A stretch of 64,000 nt of DNA from NCBI GenBank assembly GCA_910589415.1, contig OU342630.1, positions 26,879,867 through 26,943,866 on the forward strand. The letters run 5' to 3'. The position numbers and the translations under genes were made by a program. This DNA is from Malachius bipustulatus (taxonomy: Eukaryota; Arthropoda; Insecta; Coleoptera; Melyridae). Shown here one piece after another: positions 21,505 through 33,096 of this stretch. Every line of letters begins with the position of its first letter. Position 1 is the first letter of the stretch. A model generated the notes under the pieces. That model worked only from the letters and a program-made list of their open reading frames with translations. It had not been told where the DNA came from and ran no database searches.

Positions 21505-22087
21505 GACATTGAACATTCCAAATTTGAAAGATATTTATGCTTAAGAAGTGAATTTATGTTGCAATGTTCGTAGAAAGTTCAGGGTGGGTTTCTCCGTACC
21601 ACAGGTTTATATGGCCTAGGCCTGTGGAAGCCTCTTTTCCCTTAAAAAAGAGTGCCCCTTGATAACGTGGTGAGGTTGTCGTTCCTTCAAGGGCTTATCA
21701 CTAACATACCACCGGCCACTGAAATAGCAACATTCTTCTACGAAGCTTATTTTTTTTTTTAAATTACGAAAAAGTTAACATTTACACCGTCTGTAACTCT
21801 TGAACCGTACAATTTAGAGTGATTATGAGAAAAACCATTCTTATTTGAAATTTAACGTAGAACATTTTTGTATATAACAATGTTTAGGATAAACCGCTTA
21901 GTTTTTGAAATATTTACGAAAAACTAAAAAAACTAGTGATTTTTCAAATTCGCCCCCCCCTCACCCCCAAACCCGACGCTCAAAATGGTGTAACTTTTTA
22001 CCATAGAATAAGGGGACTATGTAGAGCAATTTGGTGTTGGAGGAAAACTTTTACTTTGGATGTTGAGGTTTAGGTCTAATTACACCG

Positions 22088-22499
22088 TACTATATGTTAA
22101 GATTGAAAAGATGCTTTTGTTGGTGTAGTTACATTTTAGGTCTGTTTAACTAAAAACATCTTCCAGAAAATCCCAGAAAAGTTTTCAACTTGCGGTGTCA
22201 TTTTAGTAATAGCCTTGGGTGTGACTTTAAAATTATGTGTTTTATTTTATTAATTTTTGACCTTTTCGTTTGTTGTATTTTTTATTGTTAAAGCAAATGA
22301 AATAATTATGAAAATGAAAACACAAAGTGCAAATTTTTCCTGTTTTTCTCGAAAATGACTCAACAGACCTAACATATAACTACTGCATATTTTGATTTTG
22401 AACCTCAACAAACGATCTAAGATTTCTCTCTTAAATAATTAGGGGGGCAACATGTAAAACTGTAAAACTGTGACTGTCTGTGACTGTGTAAAAAAGCGC
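22088..22499. other. Astacin intron 1, AT-rich, no gene seen
   Basis: Lies between the TIR unit and the right arm of the outer inverted repeat. No frame or repeat was recognised. Confidence 0.4.
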
Positions 22500-22690
22500 G
22501 ACTGTCATGAAAGAAGAATCCCTCTTCAGAGGTCCATCTCGAGAACAGGAGTTTTTGGGGGGTTACTCCCATGGAGACTTCTGATCTACTCATTGAATAC
22601 TATCGATCTTCAAAATTACATCAAATTTGACCGGGAGTCAATTCCCATAAGTATTCAGCGGGGTCCCTTCTATAACCATTTATGAACGTA
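22500..22690. repeat. Right arm of the degenerate ~4-kb inverted repeat
   Basis: Mirror of 18600..18720 with substitutions and small gaps. The 71-aa frame here is a by-product. Confidence 0.55.
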
Positions 22691-23453
22691 TTTTTTTAAA
22701 GAAATTCAACTGAAATTTTTTGATTTGACAGCTATAATGCTAAAAACTTTCGCCAATCAAAATGGCAGCGATGTTCAAAAATTTTATATCACATTTATAA
22801 TATTTCTTCAAAATTTCAAATTTTAAATTCTAAATCGACCCTGTAGCTTTACCTTTCAAACTTTGGGCTCAAAATTTTAAATCCTTGTAAAACTAATGGA
22901 GAAATGTGGATTTTTGTTGAAATTCATCCTCCTAAAAAAAACGTTTTTTTACTGGGTGTTCCTTCAAATTTCGCAAAAACCCGTTCTTATCACTCGATTA
23001 TAGGTTGTAGTTTTCAATCTAGGGAACTGAATTTTTTAATAGTTTGATGTCTGGAGGGAGTTTTCTGGTCTTGCATTTAAGAAATATCGTTCAAGTCATT
23101 TTAAAAAGGTAGCCATTTGATCTTTATAAAACTGCTATTTTTTGAACATATGCAAACCTAAACATAATTTTTCAATCAAATTAACAGAATAAGAAGAATG
23201 TCTTCCAAGGTATACATTTGTGTCAAAACAAATGCCTTTTATTCATTAGTTTACAAGTGGCGTAGCTAGAAGAGATAAAAAATCGGTCGAAATTACTAAT
23301 CTTCTATATCAATTTTAGGGCGCGTTTGCAAAGGAAATAAACTAAAATTTTTACAGTAAACAATTAGGTACTAATACGATGAAAAATTTCAACAAATAAA
23401 TTTCCAAAACATCGAAAATATTCATAATTGAATCAAGGCATAAAAATACACTA
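22691..23453 (-). repeat. Inverted copy of the 5.4-6.8 kb dispersed repeat
   Basis: Read on the minus strand it carries the same succession seen at 5950..6170 (GGACA-type CCCTGTAG block, ACTTCTACAAAA, CTCCGCC-like AT stretch), more diverged than the tandem pair. It is interrupted at 23454 by another element and resumes after 24435 with TTGATGCGCAAGAAGG. Confidence 0.5.
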
Positions 23454-24435
23454 GAGGGTATTTCAGTGAAATATGGCCAAATTTAAAGTGGTAGTTCCAC
23501 TCATAAATATAGGTTAAAAAAATCAATTTCAGCTCAAAATGATGTTTCGTTTAAAAGATACAGGGTGTCAAAGTTTTAAAAAATATAACAGTTATTCAGT
23601 TTTGGCGCCCCTTTTACCTTCCTATCTTCTTAACCACTGACTTTATTGCAAATACTATACGTTATTGTAGCCCATGAATTTTAGAACAAAAAAAGTATTC
23701 CTTAGTTTTTTCATAAGGCACCGTTTATGATATATTTTAGGTTTTCACAGGTAATATTGGGCCCATTTACATTACAAAATTATTGATTTCATTAAAAGTT
23801 ATCAGACTACAATTTTTATGCATTAGGTATGTTTAGTGACATCATAATTAGGTAATGATTAGTGACATTAGACGAAGAAACTTCAAATATCTTTAAAAAC
23901 CAGAAATTAAAGGATAGTTTTTTATTGTAAAATGCATGCATGGGCTATTGAATTATCGTTTGTGTATTTGCAATAAAGTCAGTGGCGTAAAAGTTAGGGA
24001 CGGAAAGTGGGTGCCAACCCTGAATTTTATATTAGTGAATTATTGCGTGAGTAAACTGCAAAATATCTCAAAAACGCCATGTTATGAAAAAAATTACCGG
24101 GAACTTTTTGTTCTAAAATGCACGGCCAATTGAATAACGGTTTTGTAATCGCAATAAAATCAGCGGCGTAAAAGAAGAGAAGGAAAAGTTGACCCAACAC
24201 CGAATATCTACGCCACTGGGAGACGTCTACAAAAACTGAAATAGCCATATTAAAGAGCTTTGTTTGTTTCTTATTCGTGCCAAGTTTCATCGAAATCGAT
24301 TTAAATTTACACGAGCTATAAAAAAAGCTTTTATATTTTTTTTAACTTTGAGACCCTGTATCTTTTAAACGAAACGCAATTTTGAGCTGAAATTTATTTT
24401 TTCAACTTTTTTTATTTTTTCACTAAAACACCCTG
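23454..24435. mobile_element. Foldback/MITE inserted in the dispersed repeat
   Basis: The left end GAGGGTATTTCAGTGAAA follows TA (23452..23453); the right end TTTCACTAAAACACCCTG precedes TA (24436..24437). It splits a sequence that is continuous in related copies (ATGCGATT...GCGCAAGAAGG). Internal inverted blocks include TTTCGTTTAAAAGATACAGG (23546) against TATCTTTTAAACGAAACG (24359). No transposase. Confidence 0.65.
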
Positions 24436-24471
24436 TATTTATATGCGATTGATGCGCAAGAAGGTTTTTAT

Positions 24472-25329
24472 TATTGATTAATGAATAAAATAATAATAAG
24501 TATCCGTTATTAGTATTTGAACTACATACCTCTAATAGATAACGGTCGAATCGTTTCAAACAAAATTACGCCCAATTGAAATTTCGATGGACACACTTCT
24601 TTTAAATAGGTAAGGTAGGAAGCGGTACACGTGTTATTAAGTTATCAGAGCAACATTTACATAAATTACAAATTTTAGCATACGAAGCTTATGTCTCATG
24701 CTATAACGTACCTGTATGAAAGTTTTTAATAAGTTATAGTATTACTGCTTAATCATGCAAGAAGTGTATCGATGAGTTTTCTGTTCAAATTGCCACCCTT
24801 TAAATTGACTAGATTGTTTTTTTGTCATGGACTGAGCTGAAATTAGGTACTGACAATGATTGTAGCCTTGAGGTGTTTTGGGATATCATAAAATGCAATT
24901 AATAAGGTACCGAATAACAAATTCTAACGCTTCTGGTTATATCGGCAGTCACCATCAAATTCGTTGTTTTAAATGGATTTAAACACCTCAGATTTGGGTT
25001 CATAAATACATGAAGAAAGTCATTGATCCTGAGTTAAGTTTTCAAAGTTATTCAGTGTTAAAAATATTTTTGATGAAAAACAAAATCTTGTAGATTCTTG
25101 AGCTAGAAGACGTTCGCATAGTGTCTTTGTGATTTGAAAAATACACTTTGCGAATGACGCCTGACAAAGATGTAAATTTATTCCAAGTTTTTACACTTTA
25201 AAAACAAGAATGACTTTCTGTCCAATATTATTTTTGTCACTAACAACTTTTTGTAGGTTGTATCAATTCCAAAAATGCATCTTTGAAACCCAAAAACCGT
25301 GTGTTTATTTTTAAAATTTATTGTCTTAC
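24472..25329. other. Astacin intron 1, distal part, no gene seen
   Basis: AT-rich intronic DNA running up to the donor of exon 1. No repeat with clear ends. Confidence 0.45.
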
Positions 25330-25444
25330 CATCATCGGGTACCGGAGGATGTAGCACATCAGGGATGTAGGGTAGCGTGTATCTAGCATTTTCCACTTCG
25401 ATAAATAGGAACAACAACACGACTAACCATCGCACATGGCACAT
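25330..25444 (-). CDS. Astacin-family metalloprotease, exon 1 (signal peptide)
   Basis: The start Met is at 25444. Residues 1-20 (MCHVRWLVVLLFLFIEVENA) are a clear secretory signal peptide: a short basic start, a leucine-rich core and a likely cleavage after ENA. Residues 21-38 (RYTLPYIPDVLHPPVPDD) begin the propeptide. The donor is GATG/GTAAGA at 25330/25329, phase 1. Joining it to the acceptor at 17444 makes an Ala codon and the continuous string PVPDDAGLKEH, which is why the three exons are taken as one gene despite a 7.9-kb intron. The product enters the secretory pathway as a zymogen. Confidence in the signal exon is a little lower than for the catalytic exon because it has no conserved motif of its own. 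Confidence 0.8.
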
Positions 25445-26475
25445 CTCGAGTACTCTGTATGAGGACTGAAATGTGGAACACGATTACCCAGAAACGCATC
25501 TTACTTGTCGTGACACTTACAGAGGTGTCGTTAGCATACATAATTATATGCCTTCGTTATAGTGCAAAGCATTCCTCGTGAGTTGATTCTTGTTTGCATC
25601 CAATTCAGTTCATGCCGTTATTAACTTTATAGTAAAGAAATATCATACCTACACCAGATTCATGAAGTGTTCCAAAAGTTATAGGTACCGGCTGACCGTT
25701 TTTAGTTTAAATGCATGGGTATCTCGGTTATCTTGAGAAGTACGAAATAGGTTAAATTGAGACCCAAGTGCATATTTTGTGCTCATTTTTATTTTGAAAA
25801 ATCAACAGGATTACTTCTTTGATAAAATATGCTAAAAAAAATGAAAATACGAAATTTCTTATTTTAGCCATATCTGTCTTATTTATCGTTGAAAATTAAT
25901 TCATTTTTTTAGCCATTTTATTTCAGATATTCGTTTGACATTTCAAAAATTTTAAAAGTCGACTAGATCCACGGGATTTCATAGTCAACTTTCCTTTTCT
26001 TTAAGACTACCATTTGGTTTTTCTGTCATTCGGTCTCAAAAAAAGTACAAAAGTTTTGGAAACGCTGAAACTTTCAGATAGGCCAGTATTTTGGTTACAA
26101 AAAGCCTCTGTAAAATCAGCACGCCAGATGTCGTGACACCTGGCAGTGGCGCGCACGTAAAGGTGTCATTAGAAATAATTTTAATTTGTATCCTCAAATT
26201 GATTTCGGAAGGCTGAAAATTTATCAATAGATAGTCAATGCAATGCATAATCTTAATCAAACAGTCAGACAGCTAAATAATCTAACGCGCTGCGTCAGGA
26301 CAGGTGCGCATCTCGAGAAACGTTTTTGCATTTCTTTTGAAAAAGGTGAAATTTTTTAATATATTAGTTTACTCAGTATTGATAAAACAAACAGTCAGAC
26401 ACCGTTTCAATAGAACACACTCAGTCAGCAGCCAATAGAAGCCTGGAAAATTCGCACGCCCTCCTTGTGGTTATT
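25445..26475. other. Upstream flank of the astacin gene
   Basis: Probably holds the promoter and 5' leader, but no convincing TATA or initiator could be chosen. Bases 25915..26035 match an arm of the foldback at 528..1122 (AAGTCGACTAGATCCACGGG, TTCTGTCATTCGGTCT). Confidence 0.4.
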
Positions 26476-26488
26476 TAGCGGCAGATGC
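26476..26488. repeat. 13-bp target-site duplication, left copy
   Basis: TAGCGGCAGATGC, repeated exactly at 30220..30232. It brackets the LINE. Confidence 0.9.
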
Positions 26489-26502
26489 CGAGGAAAAAGT
26501 AA

Positions 26503-27129
26503 ACACCCACGGAGGAAATAAAGGTAAGCCAGATCAATCTGCAGCACAGCCGGGATGCCACAGCAGAAATGCTAAGCAGCCTGGTAAAAAAACCTGCAGA
26601 TGTGATACTAATTCAGGAACCATATGTCTTTAGGAGCCAGATAAAAGGACTATCAGGCCTGGGCTTCAAACTTCTGGTGGGAGCCAAGGCAGGAGAGACA
26701 CCCAGAAGCTTCATACTGGTGTCCAAGAGGCTAAGCTCGGTACCCTTACCGCAGCTGGGGACCAGGGACGCCACAGCAATGCTTCTGGAATACAAAGTAA
26801 GTGACATCTCACATAAGATAATTCTAAGTAGCTTATATCTCCCATACGACGGTGAACGTCTGCCATCGCAAGAGATGGCAGATATAACAACGTTTGGGGA
26901 AAGCAGAGGGATCCCAGTAGTAATAGGTTGTGACGCCAACGCGCATCACACCCTATGGGGCAGCAACGACGTCAACACACGCGGAGAGGCCCTACTGGAA
27001 TATCTAGCAACTACAGACCTTGAAATAAGTAATAGAGGCAGGGAACCAACCTTTGTCAATCGCAACCGCAAGGAGGTGATTGACATAACCCTAGCCTCCA
27101 AAAACATAACCTGTGATGTACGAGAATGA
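26503..27129 (+). pseudogene. LINE ORF2, apurinic endonuclease domain
   Basis: The frame opens at 26503 after a TAA and reads QINLQHSRDAT, then ADVILIQEPYV, the N-terminal motifs of the APE-type endonuclease. GCDANAHHTLWGS carries the catalytic DAN/H region. A TGA at 27127..27129 breaks the frame just before the SDHR motif (about 27158), which belongs to the same domain in the same frame. The enzyme would nick the target DNA for target-primed reverse transcription. Because of the stop and the missing start this copy is inactive. Confidence 0.85.
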
Positions 27130-27132
27130 CAA

Positions 27133-29271
27133 GTGACGGGCGATGTCCTGCTGTCCGACCACCGCATGATCCGATTCAAGATCAAAGCGAGGATGGCGGC
27201 AGACAAGCCCAAACGAAACCCAAGGACTACTAATTGGGAGATCTTCACAAAAGATCTCCAAATAAGGTTCAAGGGTCCCCCACCTCAAATCACACAGGAA
27301 AACATAGACCAAGAGGTAGAGAAATTAAGCAAAAAGATAACCAAGGCGTACGAAAAGGCGTGTCCCTTGAGAAGGCCTCCAGAAAAGAAAATCAGGTGGT
27401 GGAGCAAAGAACTCCATCACCTCAGGAGGTCAGCGAGGAGGTCACTTCGACAGGCCGTGACCTCAGGAGAGGACACTCAATGGGACCGTTTTCGAGAAGC
27501 CAGAAGAGAATTTAAGAGAGAGTTAAGGCACAGCAAGAGAGCGAGCTGGCGAGAATTCTGCGAGGAGATAACCTCACTCCCGGAGGCTGCCAGGCTCGCA
27601 AAATTGCTTAGTGCCTCAAAACGCAACGAAATAGGCTCGATCAAGAAAGAGGACGGAACCTGGACAGAAACGGAGGAGGAGACAATTGAGCACCTCCTCA
27701 GAATCCACTTCCCGGGAACAGACCAAGTCGACCCAGAGAGGCGGGCGGAGCCAACCTCAGACTGGCAGCTAGCCGAAAATCTGGTAAACGACGAGGTCAT
27801 ACGAAGGGTAAGCAAAGAGTTCCGTCCATACAAGACAGCAGGACCTGATGGCATTTTCCCAGCATTGCTGCAGGCGGGCCTGGAAACGATTCTCCCCAGC
27901 GTGAGAAACATATTCCGGGCTAGCCTAGCAACGGGATATGTGCCCCAGGCATGGAGGAAAGCAAACGTGGTCTTCATTCCCAAACAAGGAAAAGAGGACT
28001 ACACTTTAGCTAAGTCATTCAGGCCTATCAGTCTGACATCCTTCATGCTGAAAATGCTAGAAAGGATAGTCGACAGATACCTGATAGAAAACACACTGCG
28101 TGAGTTCCCGTTTCACAGGGGTCAACACGCTTACCTGAAGCAAAGATCCACGGAAACTGCTCTACACGCAGTGACTAGAGAAATTGAAAAAGCGCTGCAT
28201 CACGGGAACTGGGCCTTGGCCATTTTCTTTGATGTGGAAGGCGCTTTTGACAAGGCAAGAACAAGAACCAAATGCACAGAGCTGCAATCCAGGGGTACCC
28301 CCCCGGTCCTGATTAACTGGATTGCTTCAGCGATCGAAAGCAGGCAGGTGTCGTCGGGTGCGGGAGAAGTTCGAGTGGGCATTGCGGTGAGTGGTGGATG
28401 CCCCCAAGGCAGCTGCCTATCTCCTCACCTGTGGTGCCTGATCATGGACGGCCTCCTAAAGCGCCTGACAGATGACGGACTGTATGCACAGGCATACGCT
28501 GACGATGGGCTGGTTCTAGTAACCGGCCAATTCCTAAGCGTGGTCTGCGATCGCATGCAAAGTGCATGTAAGATAATTGAAAAATGGTGTGAAGAGGCGG
28601 GGCTGACCATCAACCCCGGAAAGACCGACATGGTCCTCTTCACAAGGAAAAGGGAAAAAAGAGGATTCAAACCACCCAGGCTGTTTGGCAAACTCCTAAC
28701 TCTTAGTGGGGAGGCCAAATACCTTGGAATGGTATTAGACAAAAAGCTGACCTGGAAGCCACAGATTGACAGAATAGTCACAAAAACTGTGTCATCTCTA
28801 TGGCAGCTAAGAGGGACAATAGGCAAGGTGTGGGGGCTAAAACCGAAGATAATGCACTGGTTATACACGGCCATCATCAGACCGAGAATCAGTTATGGTT
28901 CGGTGGTCTGGTGGAAAACAACCACAAGCAATACCGTTGCAAACAGGCTAGCTAAACTCCAACGGCTCGCCAGTTTGTTAATAACAAGTGCAATGAGAAC
29001 CACCCCGTCAGCAGCCCTGAATGTCATTCTGGAGCTGCCACCGCTTCCCATTTGGATAAAAGGGGAGGCCATGGCGGCCCACCTAAGAATGCGTGATTCG
29101 GGACTATGGAAAGGCGGAGGTTACAAAGGACACACAGAGATAGCCAAGGTTGCCGAGATGGAGATACCAATCTCAAACCTTATGTCTACCTCAAAAACAA
29201 GAAACAACAAAGAAAACAAGAAATTACCCTGCAAATTCCTGAAAAGGAAAAGTGGGAAAAAAGGGAGGTAG
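27133..29271 (+). pseudogene. LINE ORF2, reverse transcriptase domain
   Basis: Same frame as the endonuclease part, resuming after the TGA with the end of that domain (LSDHRMIRF). RT motifs in order: KTAGPDGIFPALL, FRPISLTSFMLKMLERIV, IFFDVEGAFDKA (first catalytic Asp), GGCPQGSCLSP and YADDGLVLV (catalytic Asp pair), followed by thumb-region motifs (KTDMVLF, KYLGMVLD). The ORF runs out at 29271 in a lysine-rich tail that looks like out-of-frame reading. A frameshift therefore lies between about 29100 and 29230, before RNase H. Confidence 0.9.
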
Positions 29272-30125
29272 CCTTCGAACCAGGAGGACTAGTCTGTTTC
29301 ACAGACGGCTCCAGGAACAAAAATGGCCACGTAGGAGCGGGGCTCTACCTGGCTGGACGGAAACTGGGAAGATCCTACCCTCTTGGGTCCACAGCAACCG
29401 TCTTCCAGGCGGAGATTTATGCTATCCTGCAAGCAGCTAGACTGGAGCAGATAACAGAAGCCGGGGAACGGACGATATACATATGCACGGATAGTCAGGC
29501 CGCCGCGAAAGCGCTGGGCACACACGGAACCAGCTCCCCACTGGTCCAGGAGTGTGTCGAGGCGCTGAACAGACTGGCGGACAGAAAATCGGTGCATATC
29601 GTGTGGGTTCCCGCACACTCAGGTGTACCAGGTAATGAGCTAGCAGATCAATACGCGAAGCTCGGGACCAGGGAAACCTTTTGTGGGCCGGAGCCCGTCC
29701 TGGGTCTGACCAAAAATCTTCTCAAAGAATCTATAAAAGAATGGACTCGCAAGGGTTTAGAGAACCACTGGGAAACAGCACCAGGCTGCAGACAGGCCAG
29801 ACTGTTTCTGGCTGGTCCGATCGGAAACAGATGGACCAGCATGTCCAGAATGAACCGGAGGGAACTCAGACTACTAGCCGGGGTTCTCACCGGTCACAGC
29901 AGTCTGAACAGACACCTGCAAGTGATGGGGGTCACTCGGGACCCGGTCTGCCCTAAATGCGGAATGGATGACGAGGACTCCCACCATTATGTGGGCGTAT
30001 GCGAGGTATACAGTAACCTCAGGCTCAACATCTTTGGGTCAGAGGAGCTACAAGAAGAAGAAATGAAACTCCTCTCATACAACAACCTTCTGGCCTTTAT
30101 TAAAAGGTCGGGGAGGTTCGAGTAG
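29172..30125 (+). pseudogene. LINE ORF2, RNase H domain and zinc knuckle
   Basis: Reads in a different frame from the RT. RNase H motifs: CFTDGS (first Asp), AEIYAILQA (Glu), CTDSQAA (Asp) and WVPAHSGVPGNELAD (His/Asp), so all four catalytic positions are present. A C-terminal CPKCG...HHYVGVC knuckle follows at about 29951..30004. The stop is at 30123..30125, about 95 bp before the (TAC)n tail. The apparent start at 29106 is an artefact of the frameshift. Confidence 0.88.
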
Positions 30126-30219
30126 GAGTTTCACCATGGTTCGGGTAAGGCGAAAAGGGCCCTCGGTGGCCTAGTCGCTTGGGGTGTACCACCCCAACCC
30201 ACCATACTACTACTACTAC

Positions 30220-30232
30220 TAGCGGCAGATGC
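30220..30232. repeat. 13-bp target-site duplication, right copy
   Basis: Exact repeat of 26476..26488, directly after the (TAC)n tail. Confidence 0.9.
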
Positions 30233-30329
30233 GTCATAGTTGACGAAGAATGCCACACAGTGCGAAATAATCGTTCGCGTATAGATGTTGGTGCTACGTG
30301 GAGAATTTATCATGGATCATATACATATA

Positions 30330-31391
30330 CAGGGTGTATCTAAAATGAACCGAGAAAATTCAAGGGGTGATTGAAGAGATCATTTTAAGAAAAAAAGTGA
30401 GTTACCGTTAAGAGGCTTAACTTTTTAACTACAGGGTGTTGAAGTTTAAAAAAAATCGTTTTCTAATAATAACTTTGATAAGAATCAAAATATTTTCGTG
30501 AAAATTTGTGTACACCTTCCATGCATCAAGAGACATTTTCCAACGTATAACTTTTAGTTATTGTAGCAGTGGCGTTCGTGCAAATTGCGTTACACTTAAT
30601 ATTAAAAATAAAATAATAGTACGCCACTGCTTTATTATGAAAATAACATTATTTTTCAAATCCTCTTTCATTTCTGAATCTTTTGACTTTTTTCAACCGA
30701 TTCAAGGTTTTCTGATTAAAAAAATAGAATACATTTTTAGGTTGCCTCTTTCTGAAATTGCTACAAAACTGCAGAAGTCCGATTCAATCTGTACTCCGAT
30801 AGAAAAAAACGTGTTCTCATAATATCTGACTCTTCAAAAGATGGCCTGTGGATAGTAAACGTCGTTTAACGTAAATAAAAGCGAAACTGTCGAATTTGTA
30901 AATTTATTTTCATTTGTAAAATCCAACTCTCTACTCAAACACAGGTGTCTAAACATATGATTTTTTTATCGAAAAACCTTACATCAGTTGAAAAAAAGTC
31001 ATGAGATCATATTTACTCAGACATGAAAGAGGATTGAAAAGCACATGAAAAGCACAGACAAAAGCAGTGGCGTACTATTTTTTTTTACAAAAATATGTAA
31101 GTGTAACGCGACTTGCACGAACGCCACTGTTACAATAACGAAAAGTTATACATTGGGAAATGCCTCTTGATGCATGGAAGGTGTCCACAAATCTTCACGA
31201 AAATATATATTGATTCTTATCCAAAATTATTATTAAAAAACCATTTTTTTCTTGAAACTTCAACACCCTGTAGTTAAAAAGTTTAGCCTCTTAGGATTCA
31301 TTCATTAGGATAGTTCATATTTACTTTTTTTCTTAAAATGATCTCATCAATCACCCCCTGAATTTTCTCGGTTCATTTTAGATACACCCTG
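30330..31391. mobile_element. Foldback element family C
   Basis: CAGGGTGTATCTAAAATGAA at 30330 is mirrored by its inverse ending at 31391, with TA on both sides. The arms also contain an inverted pair of GTGGCGTTCGTGCAA (30567) and TTGCACGAACGCCAC (31111), itself the end of a CAGTGGCG-type short element. The 104-aa frame at 30508..30822 has no recognisable motif. Confidence 0.8.
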
Positions 31392-32315
31392 TATATTATG
31401 TTTTCATATACAGAGTGAGTTTTTTCCAATGTTTAGTACAGGGATTTTGGAAACACTGTAGTTAGAGGAGCGGTTAAAGGAAGAAAGAAGTGCAGTTTTA
31501 TGAGGTAAATTCTAAGCAACTTCTGTTTTTCTGAAAAACTTCATGGGTTGCTTGATATTTGACATACACTAAATTTCGCGAATTTCTTTATAGATATTGA
31601 TCGTAGCACTCCTATTATTAGGATCGGGGAAAAAACGTAAAACATAAAATGCTTTAGATAATTTTATAACCAATAAAATGGCATTATAATTTTTTTGTCG
31701 TGTCATTTACGAGTTATGACATAAACTTGTGTTTTTTTTTTCAATGTAAGTGTTCGGCCAGGCTGGCGAGCGATTTGTCGTGAACGGAAAATCGTGGACG
31801 ATAATGTAGTGAGCAATATGCGACATTCTGTCCACCGCTAAGCGATTAATTATTTAGTTTAAGCGATGTCGCTCACGAAAACGTCGAATTATTCCTCTGC
31901 TTTTGGAAGACGATATTTTGCCCAGTTACTTTTCTCAGAGTAAAAAAAATAATATGGTGTACATCCCGTTGATAGACACAGACAGGAGTTGAATTCAGAG
32001 TTTCATCATTTGTACAGACAGTTGCGAAAAAATCCGGAAAGTTTTTTCCAGTACCTTAGGATGTCTGTAAAAATGTGATGATGTAAAAATGATGTTTTTG
32101 AAATTTTTATTATTTTTGTCTTGCCATAGAACAGGCCTACGAACTTCTGATATCAAAATTTCTTTGAAACACGAAGCCATGCTGGCGTATTGATAACGCG
32201 GCAGCTAAATACCTGAGCGACAACTAAATATCGCTCAGATATCAAACAACGTTGAATTTAGAACGACACGCTCAGTCGCTAAGCGATATGTCGCGCATGT
32301 TTTGTGTCAGTATTA

Positions 32316-33096
32316 AGGCGGGCGGCCATTGCGCGCGAAGCTAAGCTAAGCGAAGCAGAGCTAAGATTTTTATAAATTAGCTCCTATGTAATCTTATGAA
32401 CGCGCGGCAATTGATGCGAAACTAAACGAAGATGTGCCAGCGAAGATAAACTAAGTTTTTAAACTTCGCTGGCTTTAGCTTGAGACAGGTCCCAGCGAAT
32501 ATTCCTTAGCTTATTAGCTCAGTTTCGTATGCACGTATGTCGTAGAAAGGTACAATAAAAATAAATAAAAATATCTGAGTTAATTATTGTAGTGTATTGT
32601 ATATTAAAGAAAATACCTTAAGCAAATTGCTAGTCATTCCTTGCTCCCAATGGCTTTTCGAAAATTACTGTCTTGCTTTTTGATGTCTTCAGAAATCATC
32701 TCGTGCAATTCATAAAATTGAGGGCATGTCATTCTAAAGTAGTTCTTAAATCTTTCATCTGATAATTTATTTATTAATTTATGAAATTCGCCAAAAGAAT
32801 CTCTTGTTTTCATAAAACCACTTATCCAGTACTTTCTTTTTCTTCTTTTTCGAACATAACAATGCCACTTTCTGATTTTCTTCAAAATTTTATTCGTCAG
32901 AATCCGAACTTAAATCTAATAACAACAATTTATGGTTCATAGCTCCACGTACGTTGCTCTTAAATCTTAAACTAAGCAATCCCTTTTGGGTTGGGATATT
33001 CGCTTCCAATGGCCGAGTTTACTTCGCTTCGTTTAGCTTAACTCAGCTTCAGTTCGTTTCGCTTAGCTTAGCTTCGTGCGCAATGGCCGCCCGCCT
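32316..33096 (-). mobile_element. PIF/Harbinger element nested in another, TTA target site
   Basis: The left end is AGGCGGGCGGCCATTGCGCG and the right end CGCAATGGCCGCCCGCCT, with TTA on both sides (32313..32315, 33097..33099). Subterminal GCTAAGCTAAGCGAAG repeats are inverted between the ends. At 781 bp it keeps only the N-terminal part of a Harbinger transposase on the minus strand. Confidence 0.85.
32634..32940 (-). pseudogene. Harbinger transposase (HARBI1-like) N-terminal remnant
   Basis: An ATG at 32940 starts MNHKLLLLDLSSDSDE and meets TAA. The frame then shifts and runs on from about 32885 as a basic stretch (WHCYVRKRRKRKYW), then FKNYFRMTCPQFYELHEMI and DIKKQDSNFRKAI. The last block, xxFFNYFRMxxxxFxxLxxxI...QDTNxRxAI, is the typical N-terminal region of HARBI1-like nucleases. 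It stops at 32634, before any DDE catalytic residue, so no active transposase is encoded. Confidence 0.8.

Larger units (their letters stand above)
19460..22087 (+). mobile_element. TIR-bounded unit carrying a PIN/CXC gene
   Basis: CGGTGTTATTAAGCT at 19460 is matched by CTAATTACACCG ending at 22087, both flanked by TA (19458..19459, 22088..22089). The inverted arms are about 340 bp and diverged. They share GACATCCAAAGTAAAAGTTT, CATTTTGAGCGTCGGGTTTG and GTTCATGAGTTGCAGACGGT. One long gene (20022..21494) lies between them. No recognisable transposase is present. It inserted within intron 1 of the astacin gene in the opposite orientation. Confidence 0.7.
26489..30219 (+). mobile_element. 5'-truncated RNase H-bearing non-LTR retrotransposon (I/R1-like)
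   Basis: A 3.7-kb LINE with exact 13-bp target duplications and a (TAC)n tail (about 30202..30219). Domain order is AP endonuclease, reverse transcriptase, RNase H, CCHC-like zinc knuckle. ORF1 is absent and ORF2 lacks its own start, so the copy is 5'-truncated. RNase H after the RT points to the I clade or a relative (R1 and LOA groups are alternatives). The region is noticeably richer in G+C than its surroundings. Confidence 0.9.
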
